The translations under genes were made by a program, and so were the position numbers. From assembly GCA_001687465.1 (NCBI GenBank), contig LVLI01000295.1, positions 62,001-126,000 of the forward strand: 64,000 nt of DNA, given 5' to 3'. This stretch comes from Halocafeteria seosinensis (Eukaryota; Sar; Bigyra; Bicosoecida). Under the pieces are notes generated by a model. That model saw nothing but the letters and a program-made list of their open reading frames with translations. It ran no database searches and was not told the DNA's origin. The first letter of the stretch is position 1, and every line of letters starts with the position of its first letter. Below are positions 55,098-64,000 of this stretch, one piece after another.

Positions 55098-55572
55098 GCT
55101 GTACAACCTATGTCTCAGCTAATTTCTTACCATTAACTATCCCCTCCCTTTGAAAAGGAGGGACATACGAAGGTGGAAGAGAGTCGAAACGAAAAGAAAA
55201 AGGGCTAACAACTCCCCGAAATTCACTGTGGAAAGGGGCAGAACGCGGAAAACCCGCCACCCACAAACACTCGCCACGATTTCATCAGATACGGATGTAA
55301 GGCTCCCGCACAAACGCACACTCGCTTGTTCGAGGTACGAAACCTACCAAGGAATAAGAGGTGGTCGTCAGCATTCATGTATACAGCTGGACAAATTACA
55401 TACAATTAAGTAATTCATTGCGGCCCTGTGGTCGTTTCATGTCATGTGTTGGAAACTTTGAAAAGAGTGCGATTGGACTTCGCCGATTCGAATCTGCTGA
55501 TTTGCCCGTGTTAACTTAGACTGTTGAGGACCACAATATTGTCAACTCAATAGTGGCGATTTCCAACGTGAC
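55098..55572. other. Divergent intergenic region
   Basis: Upstream of the WD40 gene on the minus strand. A plus-strand 87-codon frame (55150-55413) is Arg/Lys-rich and looks random. No gene supported. Confidence 0.4.
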
Positions 55573-55752
55573 ATGAAGGAGCTGCAAATCCATCAACTTT
55601 CCTTGCGAATTCGCGACTTCCGGAAATCCCAGGCAAAAATCTCGGGAATCTACGGTGTACTGCAGTCCGTCAATGAAGCGTGGAGACTGGAGAATACCGA
55701 CTCAATTTACGGAGAGGTCTGTGCATCTATACAGCGAGACTTCTCCATCTAA
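55573..55752 (+). CDS. Small ORF, 59 residues, unrecognised
   Basis: ATG 55573 to TAA 55752 encodes a protein-like 59-residue chain (MKELQIHQLSLRIRDFRKSQ, then ISGIYGVLQSVNEAWRLEN), predicted helical with heptad-like spacing. It has no family match I know. It lies between two minus-strand genes and could be a small coiled-coil subunit, an exon of a longer gene, or chance. Confidence 0.35.
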   Translation: MKELQIHQLSLRIRDFRKSQAKISGIYGVLQSVNEAWRLENTDSIYGEVCASIQRDFSI

Positions 55753-56022
55753 ATCAGAATCCTTGTGATAGCCACACATGGCCAGGCGTTGACTACACTT
55801 ATATGTTATTTATGGCCTACCGGCTAAGTGGAAATGTAGTTGGGGGATCTTCACGCCTTGTGTGTATTAGTATTGCTCCTCCTGGAAGACGTGTATGCTA
55901 CAGGCTACGCTACGTCGTGTGAGGGGTGAACCCCACCCGGAACCACTCCACATACCGGTACTTGTTGCTTCGGCGTCGGTTGCGTATCCGTTCTTGCAGA
56001 ATGAAACTTAGTGTTACAGTAA

Positions 56023-56590
56023 TTAAATCCAGCAGACTGTTGATTCCTCGTCCTGAGAAGATAAAGCTCCTCGGACATGTGCTTCAACGTACTGCTGCGC
56101 TTCCTCCTGTGTTAGTTCTTTGATTTCTCTACCCCATTGTGCTTTCAATGCATGCCAATTTTTGGGCTCCTTTTCCCAAAGCTTCATGTTACTCTGCAAA
56201 TATTTTTGTACAGCTTGTTTGATTTCATCCCTCCTCGGTTCAACGGTGTCCAGTTTAGCTTTCAAATAGCTATCAAAACTGGGTGATTCTGTCCTCTCCA
56301 TAGACTCTTGGTATTGCTGAACTGCCGTTTCAATCTTTTCTCGCGTTGTTTGCAATGAGGTATTCCCAAGATTAGCAAATATGACATCAAACTGTGTTCC
56401 GTGGCTTAAAAGTTCTTTGGACCACAAATTTCGAGTAATCGCTTCTGTCACAACAGAGGAATTTAGTCCTTCGGCAGTAATATATGCTGTTATCAATACT
56501 ATTGTATTACACTATACTCGTTATCTCAAGATTCTCAATTCCTCTTTGAGTTTCGACATCCTCCTGCATTAAGGAGAGAATTCCAAACAT
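56023..56590 (-). CDS. Small helical protein of unknown function, with a possible 31-nt intron
   Basis: Exon 56023-56486 is clearly protein-like (EKIETAVQQYQESME, DEIKQAVQKYLQSNMKLWEK, ELTQEEAQQYVEAHV). It starts behind an acceptor in phase 1. The only upstream frame that fits is 56518-56590, starting MFGILSLMQEDVETQRGIEN, which requires an intron of only 31 nt (56487-56517, GTATAG...ACAG). The joined protein has 178 residues. A further GTGAGT...TGTAG intron of 60 nt (56596-56655) would lie in the 5' UTR. The protein is mostly helical; no family is recognised. If the short intron is not real, the true 5' part of this gene is still missing. Confidence 0.45.
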
Positions 56591-57326
56591 TCCCCCTACA
56601 AGTATACCATTTTTTTGCCGGCTTCTAATTTGCTCTTTTCGTTTCTTGGACTCACCTGCGAAACACTTAACGTGGAGTAGTACAAGGCTTCTATACTTTA
56701 GGGCGGCATTTTATCTATTAGGTACAAGTGCAACTAAGACGGTCTCAAGAGTCACAGTACAACCACGTGTAGTGGCTAACATCCAGTTGCCGGTGGGCCA
56801 TCAGGCACATCTTCGTCGTCGACAACCACGAGTTGGTCCACCACTGTAGTCAAACTAATCACCAATGAATCACTGACTAATATTCCCTCGTGAAACCCTT
56901 TAGGGTTGACACGGTTTGGTGGCCTATGGTGGTACCGGTGAAAGACCTACAGTAGATAACCTGTGTACTGTGTGTAAGTCTGTAAGTTACCAGTGGTAGT
57001 CTGTGACGGCACGTTTGAAACGTTTGCAAGCTTAAAGCTTGCAAGCCTCGAGTTTGTAAACTGAGAAGCAACAAAGTTTTCTTGGACCCTTTAGAAGCAA
57101 AGTTTTTGTTTTCTGGGGAAGAAGCGTTGTCTAATGCAATTTAGTGATCGTTGATATGAATTGCCGACTTATTGAGTCGTGTTAGTTATCGTTTTTCGGC
57201 TGAAGCTAACATCAGCGTTGTTGCAGAGCTAGAGCATCTTCCTCTGGATTCCTCGAAGAAGATAGCGGCAGACGAGAAGTCTTGGAAGTCATTCCTTCCC
57301 CTTGTTACAGTAAGGGCTAGGAAACG
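56591..57326. other. Divergent intergenic region with a palindrome
   Basis: Upstream of the 178-residue gene (minus) and of CSN1 (plus). It holds a likely 5' UTR intron of the former at 56596-56655 and the palindrome at 57024-57044. No further gene seen. Confidence 0.4.
57024..57044. repeat. Near-perfect palindrome
   Basis: TTGCAAGCTT, one A, then AAGCTTGCAA: 10-bp arms around a single base, about 280 bases before the CSN1 ATG. It could be a transcription-factor site or a small cruciform; one copy gives no more. Confidence 0.4.
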
Positions 57327-58887
57327 ATGAGTGCATCACAATCCAGTGCTCAAGAGACGCATGAGAGCGGTTCATCTTCCTCTTCGTCATTGAAATGGAA
57401 ACTGCGCAACTTCAGCTTGGAGAGCTACATCCAGGACCTAAGTGGCCAAGCCAAAGTCAGACGACTCATACACATTGCACGAACTGTGTCTAAGTTAGGA
57501 AACGGAAAAGGCGATAGCCCCGAGGAGAAACAGCAAGTGAGAGAAAAGGCCCTGAAGCTGGCTATAGAGTATGCACAAAATGAGGGACAAAACACGGAGC
57601 TCTATCAACGCCTTTGTGAAGAAGCGAACGTACAGCCAGATTATGAGTGGATCGAGCAAGAAAAACAGAAGCTGGCCCAGCAGCAAGCAACGTTAGAACG
57701 AGAAGTGAATTCATCAATGGCGGACCAGTCCAGAGAGGATATTCGCGTACGTTTGATTGCTTTACTCCTCGATCATCTTGATTCTATCTGTCTTCACACT
57801 TGGTTGCAGCAATCCCTACGGTCCCTTGGCAAATTGTGTGAATCCTATGGTGACACAGAAAAAGCAATTCGAAACTACTCTAGAGCGACTGAGTATTGCA
57901 CGAAACATTTCATTCCGCAAATGTACCTAAATATTGCATATGCGGCGTTTTTGGGGGATCAATGGGATATCGTCGTCGATTACGCAAATAAGGCACTGAG
58001 AATGACGCAAGATAGCAATGATAAGTAAGTCATGAAATCTCATCGAGCACTTGCGCCTTAAATGCATATTTCCACGTTTATCGACTCCCACAGAAACCTA
58101 AAGAATGAATGTAATGTTCTTTTAGCCCTCGGTCACTTTGTCCGTCGACAGGATGAACAAACCATCAACTCTCTCTGCCGCATTGAGACAGAAAAGGGAG
58201 AAGAGCTCTCCCACATTATCTCCATAGCGGAGCTCGCCGGTCTACTCATTATCACATCCTTGGTGACGCAGCCGCGTAGTTTCCTACAAGAACATCTATT
58301 GAAAGACAAGCAGCTTCAGCGCATGGTTGAAACGGCCCCGCGGTTGAAAGAAGTTGTAAAGAATTTCCTAGATGCGGATTATGGCGCAGCATTAAGGTCG
58401 TGGAACGATGCAGAGGTATGTATTAAGTGATGCGGCACATCGTTTTAAGGGATGTAATCTGAATATTCTACCACAGCCGTCCCTCCTCTTGGATCTATTC
58501 CTATCAAACCATGTTCCGCGTTTCTCGCAAGGGCTTCTGGAGAGATGCGTTTGTGACTACGTTACGCCCTATGAAACTGTTGTTATAAGCCAGATGAGCT
58601 CCGACTTTGGAATGAATGAAAGACAGTTAAAGCACAATATCATCAATTTGATCCAAAGGGGGGTTATTAATGTCAAAGTGGATGAAAAAGAGGGCCTACT
58701 GGTAAAAACGTCCCTTTCTGAACAGGAGAACTGCTGGAAAGCAGCATCTACAACAGCTGAGAGCTTCAACCGGAAAGCTCATGAGACCATGTTTTCTCTT
58801 AACTTGAGACGCCGAGGCTTTTTCCAGAAGAAAAGGAAGACGGGCCTTGGTTTCGATCCAGAGGATATCGACACTGCAATGATGTAG
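57327..58887 (+). CDS. CSN1: COP9 signalosome subunit 1 (CSN1/GPS1)
   Basis: Exons 57327-57746, 57810-58024, 58094-58415 and 58477-58887 encode 455 residues, near the family length of about 470-500. CSN1 is a PCI subunit of the COP9 signalosome, which removes NEDD8 from cullins. Seen here: an N-terminal helical part (YIQDLSGQAKVRRLIHIART), DYEWIEQEKQKLAQQQATLE, the TPR-like block SLRSLGKLCESYGDTEKAIRNY with SRATEYCTKHF, and MYLNIAYAAFLGDQWDIVVD. The PCI winged helix lies at about 320-410 (RCVCDYVTPYETVVISQMSS, FGMNERQLKHNIINLIQRG, INVKVDEKEGLL). Rpn7 of the proteasome lid is the closest alternative, but the SREDIRQSLRSLG and SRATEYCT segments fit CSN1. It converges on the channel gene with 24 bases between stops. 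Confidence 0.85.
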
Positions 58888-58911
58888 TCAACCGCGTGCA
58901 CGATCCGTAAT

Positions 58912-61900
58912 CTAGATCAGGAACTCAACATCAGTATTTGGAGGAATTTCTTTAATTTCTTCGCTTTCACTGTCTTCGTCTGGGGGAGGAACGTATGCCG
59001 TCGTCTTTTGAGCATGTATAGTCCTGTTAGTTGGTGTAATGCGTTGATCCTTTCGCCCTGATAATCTTTCCTTAGCATCCCGCAAGGAGCGTTTCAAAGT
59101 CTGGATGTGCCGGACTCCTGTTTTTCCGATGATTTTCCCTAAGATCGACTCTTGCAGAGCCCGTCTATGCTGGCGTGCGATGGCAATTTCTTCGTCTATC
59201 TCTTCGTCATCGTCCCCCTCCTTCCCAGTTTCTACTTGCGAATCGCTGAACTTCCCTGCTTCCCATGTGGCAGCGCGCACGATTGCTCCTCTATCAGCTC
59301 CTTGTCTCTTGGCCAAGAGCAAATCTGCCGCGTCTTGGTAGGCAGGCAACAAGGACAGATCATAGATAGCAGCTCCTTTTTGAGCTATGACCTCCCAAGT
59401 ATACATGTTATCACCCTTACGTGGATGTAGCGTTGGGTCTAGTACCGCTTTCATTGGCCAATACTTCGTCAAGACTTTGCCGACAATACCAAGCCTAGAA
59501 ACTCTTTCCCGCTGATAGACATCTTCTGTTTCGTCATCTGCGAACGGTTCATCCATTGTATTCTCGTCAGTTTCGTTAACAAGGCTGGAAGAGTCATTCT
59601 CTCGAGTTGAAATCAACTCGGCAGATTTCAAATCCGAAACCGCTTCCTTCGCTGTCTTTTCGACATCAACCACCGCAAAATTATCCTTCAAAAGCTTCCC
59701 TGACAATACTACCTGAAGATCGGCCATTAATCGCTTTTCAAAATAGCTTGAGAAGACTGCCAAAAAGCGCTCAGGATACTTAGCAAAAATATTGCGCCTT
59801 TCATAAGCTACCCGGCCACAACTTAATATTCTGATAACTGCCTGCACACGGAAATGTTAGTATTGGCACTACTAATTTCACAATTATCGATGTAACGTAC
59901 TGTTGAAACAGTCCCCATGCAATAGGCGCAAAGGAGCACCAGTAGGAATAAACTGAGGAAAACGATATGAAGTGTAGCAGGTGCAGTATTTGCACGGAGC
60001 CATATCCCGCTGGGATCCATATCTCGCAGTCCTGAAGCAGCCACATACTGATAGAGATCTACAATATACCATAGGAGACATGGACTTACTCTGTATTTCT
60101 TCTATATCATCGGCGGCGCTGCCGCCAACACTTGTGAGAAGCGTTCCGCTAATGGTTTCCTCTTCCCCAAAAGCCCAGAAATTTACACCAAACCTTAAAA
60201 GCAGTAAAATTATTAATAATTTGAAGACAAACGTATTTATCTCTTCCTTTGGGTCATTTACGGAGGGTGCAAGTTTTCGAAATGCTGTAGGTAGTAATCA
60301 AGTGCTTTGGATTCTAAATTATTATAATGTTACAGCTGGGGCAGGACGTACCGTTCCATTTGCTCCATAGGTAGTGAAGTGACACACCAGCCGCGCATAT
60401 TACATAAAGGATAGGGATCAAACCACTGCACAATAAGATAGTCTGATACCATTAAATTATCTACATCGTAACGTCCGTAAGTACCACTCACCCAAACACA
60501 ATTGGTATCATCAAAAATATCATCAGGTGCGAGGTCGCAGAAGCTATGGGGAACTCGGAAGGGGTAAAGAGTTGTTCCAGCTCGTTCTGAGCAACGTTTG
60601 TGCATGAAAGCAAACGCAATATTGTCCATACGCGTACAACAAAAATTGCGACCGACTTACCTGGGTCACAGCGCTTTCCTCAAGAAACCTCCGACGCAAT
60701 GGCTGGACAATGTACAGCCTGATTGCAGGGATTATCGGTGGGAAGATAGTGTGGGATATTACCGTAGCGACTAAGATGGCTCCCACTTCAGGATACCATC
60801 TAGGTACAAAGGAGTCAAAGCCAGACTGCAGCAACGAGATAAAACAATTGTACTCTTCGAAGTACAAAATAATATTTGTGCAAATTCTTACCGTGAAAAT
60901 TCCGAAGGATTCTGGTATAAGTGAGCTGAGTACCGGCCATTTACCGTTCACTGCAAGAAGGACAACCACAGTGTTCACTGAATGGAAACCAATGAGCCGT
61001 TTTGCAAACGTAGTCTTCTCTTGAACGGTAGAGTCGAAACGCTCATTCTTAATGAAAAACATCATGCTGTACTCCAACAGCATATTTATCACAACTATAA
61101 AGACACCGGTACCAAACGTCGTGCTTTGTGCAGAGGTAAAATCGTCAACAATGCCGGAACACAAGTCTCCATGTTGGCCCTTGACAACATCAGCACCACC
61201 GAATGTGGTTCCAGACTGTTCGATGTTGAACGAAAGTTCGTCTACGCAAAAACAGGCAATAAACTCCTTCGCCGTATACCAGTCAAAGCTTGAGGCTTGC
61301 GGAACTGGCGTGGAGAAATTTGCCGTCGGGCACCTTATCGAACTGGGGACGCATCGAACAGTGAGGGAGCAATATTCATCATCTAGCTTACTATTGCGTC
61401 GTCTCTTACCTCTCAGGCGATATACACTTGGATAAACAGGGATCATGCGTTCCTCCATCCCACTCAAAATAGTGGCTCCCCTCTGGGCAATTGTCGTCTA
61501 TTTCTATCTGTTCAGTGTCTCGTCTCAAGAAGGTATCCTGGGGAGAAATTATCAGACACTAACGTCTATCCAACTTCGTTGCACATATGCTGAGCGAGGT
61601 TACTTACCTGAGGAAACCCATAGGAACCGAAAGCTGTTGCAGGTAAGTCCCACTTGCAAAACGCGTTCCCTGGATTCGCATCGGTGAAAGCTGTAAGGAG
61701 GCTGTTGGTACGAGCTATAACCAATCCTGTAAAGATTAGCAAGAGGATTCCAACCGCATACGATACAAGTGTCCATGACCATTTCTTGATACTAGTATCG
61801 AGCAAATTCTCCCATATTATGTTTTCCGGCTCGGTAATTTCAGTCACACTTAAGCGAAAGGATTGGACTTTTTCTTTTCGGGGTTGATCGGTCTCTGTGT

Positions 61901-63942
61901 CTTCGGTCGGGTTTTTGCCATGTGGTATTTTCCGTTTCAACCTCAGTTTCATGGGCATAAAGAGACGCCCAAGCCTGCGTTTCGGAATGGGTCGTGACTT
62001 CTCCTCTGGTTTAGTACTTCCTCAATGGTCTTACCAAGAGTTCGTGCTTTCGTAATCTTCTAGACATCTCAAAACGCTTTCTTCGCAGTTGAACATCACA
62101 ACTGCCGCAGCTGCTCTGGAATTGTATTGTATTTTACCGAGCTTACTTGTCACCTGAAAGAAAAAAACGAAGAAATTGTATACAGTCTTCCGATTCTCAG
62201 CCGTCGAGATACCGTACCTGACGGATTTCTTCGAATGCATCCAGACGATCGAGGTGGTAATGCAACCATCTATCTTTGTCAGCCCATGGGGAATTTTCTT
62301 GATACTTTTCTTCATAGATCTGGATGCAAAGAGAAGTTATTCGTGGAACACATATATACATGCAGAAAGTAACCCCTTGACCGAAACGCACCTTCAGCGT
62401 ATCTATTGTATCCTGCAAGTGTTGAATCCGTCGCGTTTCACGGATGAGGTCGTAATTGTTGGCGAAAACGTTTACGTAAGCAACGAAGGTGTTCTCATAT
62501 ACAGTATTTCCTGCATAAAATTGGTAATATTAAATCATATCTCCCTTTAGTCGTACGCAGTGACACCCCGTACCCATATGTTTCCCTTCTTCAACAGGAA
62601 GCGCGAGTCCCATTCGACCACGTCGATATTTTACGGCGCTCTTCGTATTCAGGATCACTTTGATGTTATTTCCGGTAACCATACTGAAGCATTCCACGGA
62701 ATCACTTGCTTGAATCAGCTAAACAGACTTACGGTCGGGATGAGACTTACGGGCGCTGTATCACTTTTGGGGGAAGCGCACAAGGCGCTGTCCAATCCGG
62801 AGCTCGCGGATCGTACAACTTTGCGAAATGTAACGCTAATTCGGTTTCTGTTACGTCGCTTGGTAGGTTTTTGACAAGGACAGAGTAATCACTGGCGAGA
62901 GGTTGAGGAAAGCTCCTCTTCACTTTCTGGGTTGTTATCTTGTACCAAAACCAAACAACAACGAAGAAGAATCCAAAGCTCGAAAAAGCATCGAGAAGAG
63001 ACACTATCATGGAAGCCTCGGCAAAGGTCATGGTAGTGGCGAACGGAACCTGCATCAGCGCATCCCCGGAACAATCGTAGCTGACACTTCTATTAAGCAT
63101 TAGAGCAATCGTTCAACACGCACATCAATTTTCTCGAATTCACAGTCTTGTGTATCATCCAGGAAGCATGGTGCGGTATATTCGCCACTCCTTTCGCCGT
63201 CACGAGCTCCCAAGTTACCTAGAGTTACCTGGGCTACTGTGAGGCCGTCCATGTCAATATTAGTAAATCGTCTTCCGGCGGACAGAATGGTTAGCGAAAA
63301 GATGGAGAGAACAGCGATAACCCAGAGAGATATAGCCATACATTTCTGCAAACTTGATATCACGTGAGGATATAGGGTTGCTGTCTCTTCAGAACATACG
63401 GAACGCTTACATGGAGTCCGAAATGCCATCGCATATTTGACGGTGCATCCTTCACTGTTGCCTTAGGCACTCGAGAATAGCAAAACTGACCTCTGCCTCC
63501 GAGCAGTTTCTTGTTATTACCAGCCACTTCCGCCTGCATATACGCTTTTTCAAGTCTATGTCGATGAGATGCCGTGGGACTTTGCTCATGCTCTTCTTAC
63601 CTGGGCAATTACTGGCGGCATCCATGGAAATTCATGTTGGACCACCAACTTAGCTCTGCGAATTTTACGGTTTCCTCCTACTTTAATGTTTGAGCTCGTC
63701 TCATCGTTGACTCTGCGCTTGTACTCATATGTCTGTATTTGTTCCTGAACATTGGCTTTCACCGTCTCCGCGTCAGCCACTACTCTCCCTGGCTGCTTGC
63801 GTAGATTGAGCGTTTTATTCGCTCTTTTCGCTCCTATTCTCTTGTGGATCTTTCGCTGCCGATGATCAAAGAGGTCCTGGTAGTACTTGTTTTTCTCGAA
63901 TTTGTCGATGGCAGCTGCACTGTCTTCTTGTTTGTCATCCAT
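58912..63942 (-). CDS. TMEM63/CSC1 (OSCA)-like ion channel, 17 exons
   Basis: Exons run from 63601-63942 through 63411-63533, 63124-63345, 62751-63049, 62574-62683, 62392-62510, 62218-62319, 62035-62153, 61608-61974, 61410-61537, 60892-61342, 60661-60825, 60492-60586, 60352-60425, 60090-60284, 59901-60058 to 58912-59841; all 16 junctions keep phase, giving 1332 residues. TMEM63/OSCA proteins are osmo- and mechano-gated cation channels. The first TM is at about 158-178 (MAISLWVIAVLSIFSLTIL); the RRM-like cytosolic loop starts DYSVLVKNLPSDVTETEL; EPENIIWENLLD precedes the pore half, with VVVINMLLEY, YPEVGAILVATVISHTIFPP, TQNELEQLF and VFKLLIILLLLRFGVNFW. Unusual: 155 mostly polar residues before TM1 and a 300-residue acidic C-terminal tail. 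One intron (60059-60089) would be only 31 nt. Confidence 0.8.
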
Positions 63943-64000
63943 CTTTCGTAGCCGTTGTCATCAACAAGATGTCGGTTGCTCAAACTCGGTTCTCCCACTA
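63943..64000. other. Upstream flank of the channel gene
   Basis: Only 58 bases upstream of the channel ATG are visible; no further gene starts in them. Confidence 0.4.

Noticed and set aside
55440-55510. GATTCGAATC, resembling the B-box of a tRNA gene
   Set aside because: The flanking bases cannot form a T-arm stem, and no acceptor or anticodon arm is present.
1-64000. Reassigned stop codons
   Set aside because: TAA, TAG and TGA each end well-supported genes (for example RPB10 and NAA38 with TGA, CDT2 and COMMD with TAG), so the standard code applies.
1-64000. CRISPR arrays, transposons, viral insertions, rRNA
   Set aside because: No regular spaced repeats, transposase or reverse-transcriptase motifs, terminal inverted repeats or rRNA-like sequence were seen on either strand.

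Overview
The window is nuclear DNA of a eukaryote. Most genes are split by GT-AG introns, nearly all 46-91 nt long, and every intron I placed keeps the reading frame. TAA, TAG and TGA all act as stops (standard code). Genes lie on both strands, are mostly single-copy, and are packed closely: several convergent pairs are 2-25 bases apart at their stops. A ciliary gene (CFAP100-like) and several large flagellate-type proteins point to a flagellated unicellular organism. An ectoine hydroxylase gene with an intron, beside genes for a TMEM63/OSCA-like osmosensitive channel family, would suit a marine or salt-tolerant protist, possibly a heterotrophic stramenopile flagellate. That placement is inference; the window holds no rRNA or other marker that settles it.

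Layout. 1-968: N-terminal half of a FabG4-like reductase, cut by the window edge. 1321-3861: tandem pair of related MGN-starting proteins. 4367-7492: CDT2, substrate receptor of the CRL4 ubiquitin ligase. 8494-9459: GHITM/TMBIM5-like mitochondrial protein. 9890-10995: ectoine hydroxylase. 11207-11649: small mitochondrial-type protein (model uncertain). 12312-14512: CFAP100. 15293-16623: GDP-mannose 4,6-dehydratase. 16959-17813: COMM-domain protein. 18207-22682: secreted protein with about ten Cys-rich GCC2/GCC3 repeats. 22685-27244: membrane-anchored GT41/OGT-like glycosyltransferase.

27644-29903: Popeye-like cyclic-nucleotide-type protein. 30156-30624: NAA38-like Sm protein. 31280-34633: VPS9-domain Rab GEF. 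35211-39487: hybrid receptor histidine kinase (ligand-binding domain, EGF, TM, H-box, receiver). 40017-46118: 1969-residue conserved-looking protein of unknown function. 47190-47544: RPB10. 47881-50724: Eps15-like EH protein. 51221-55097: large WD40 protein. 55573-55752 and 56023-56590: small unknown genes. 57327-58887: COP9 signalosome subunit 1. 58912-63942: 17-exon TMEM63/CSC1-like channel.

Functional links I can support are limited. CDT2 and CSN1 both belong to cullin-RING ligase control; COMMD proteins also touch cullin biology and endosomal sorting; the VPS9 and Eps15-like proteins both serve endocytosis; GMD (GDP-fucose supply), the GT41-like enzyme and the secreted Cys-rich protein fit a glycosylation/surface theme. 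No RNA genes, CRISPR arrays, transposons or insertion sequences were recognised.
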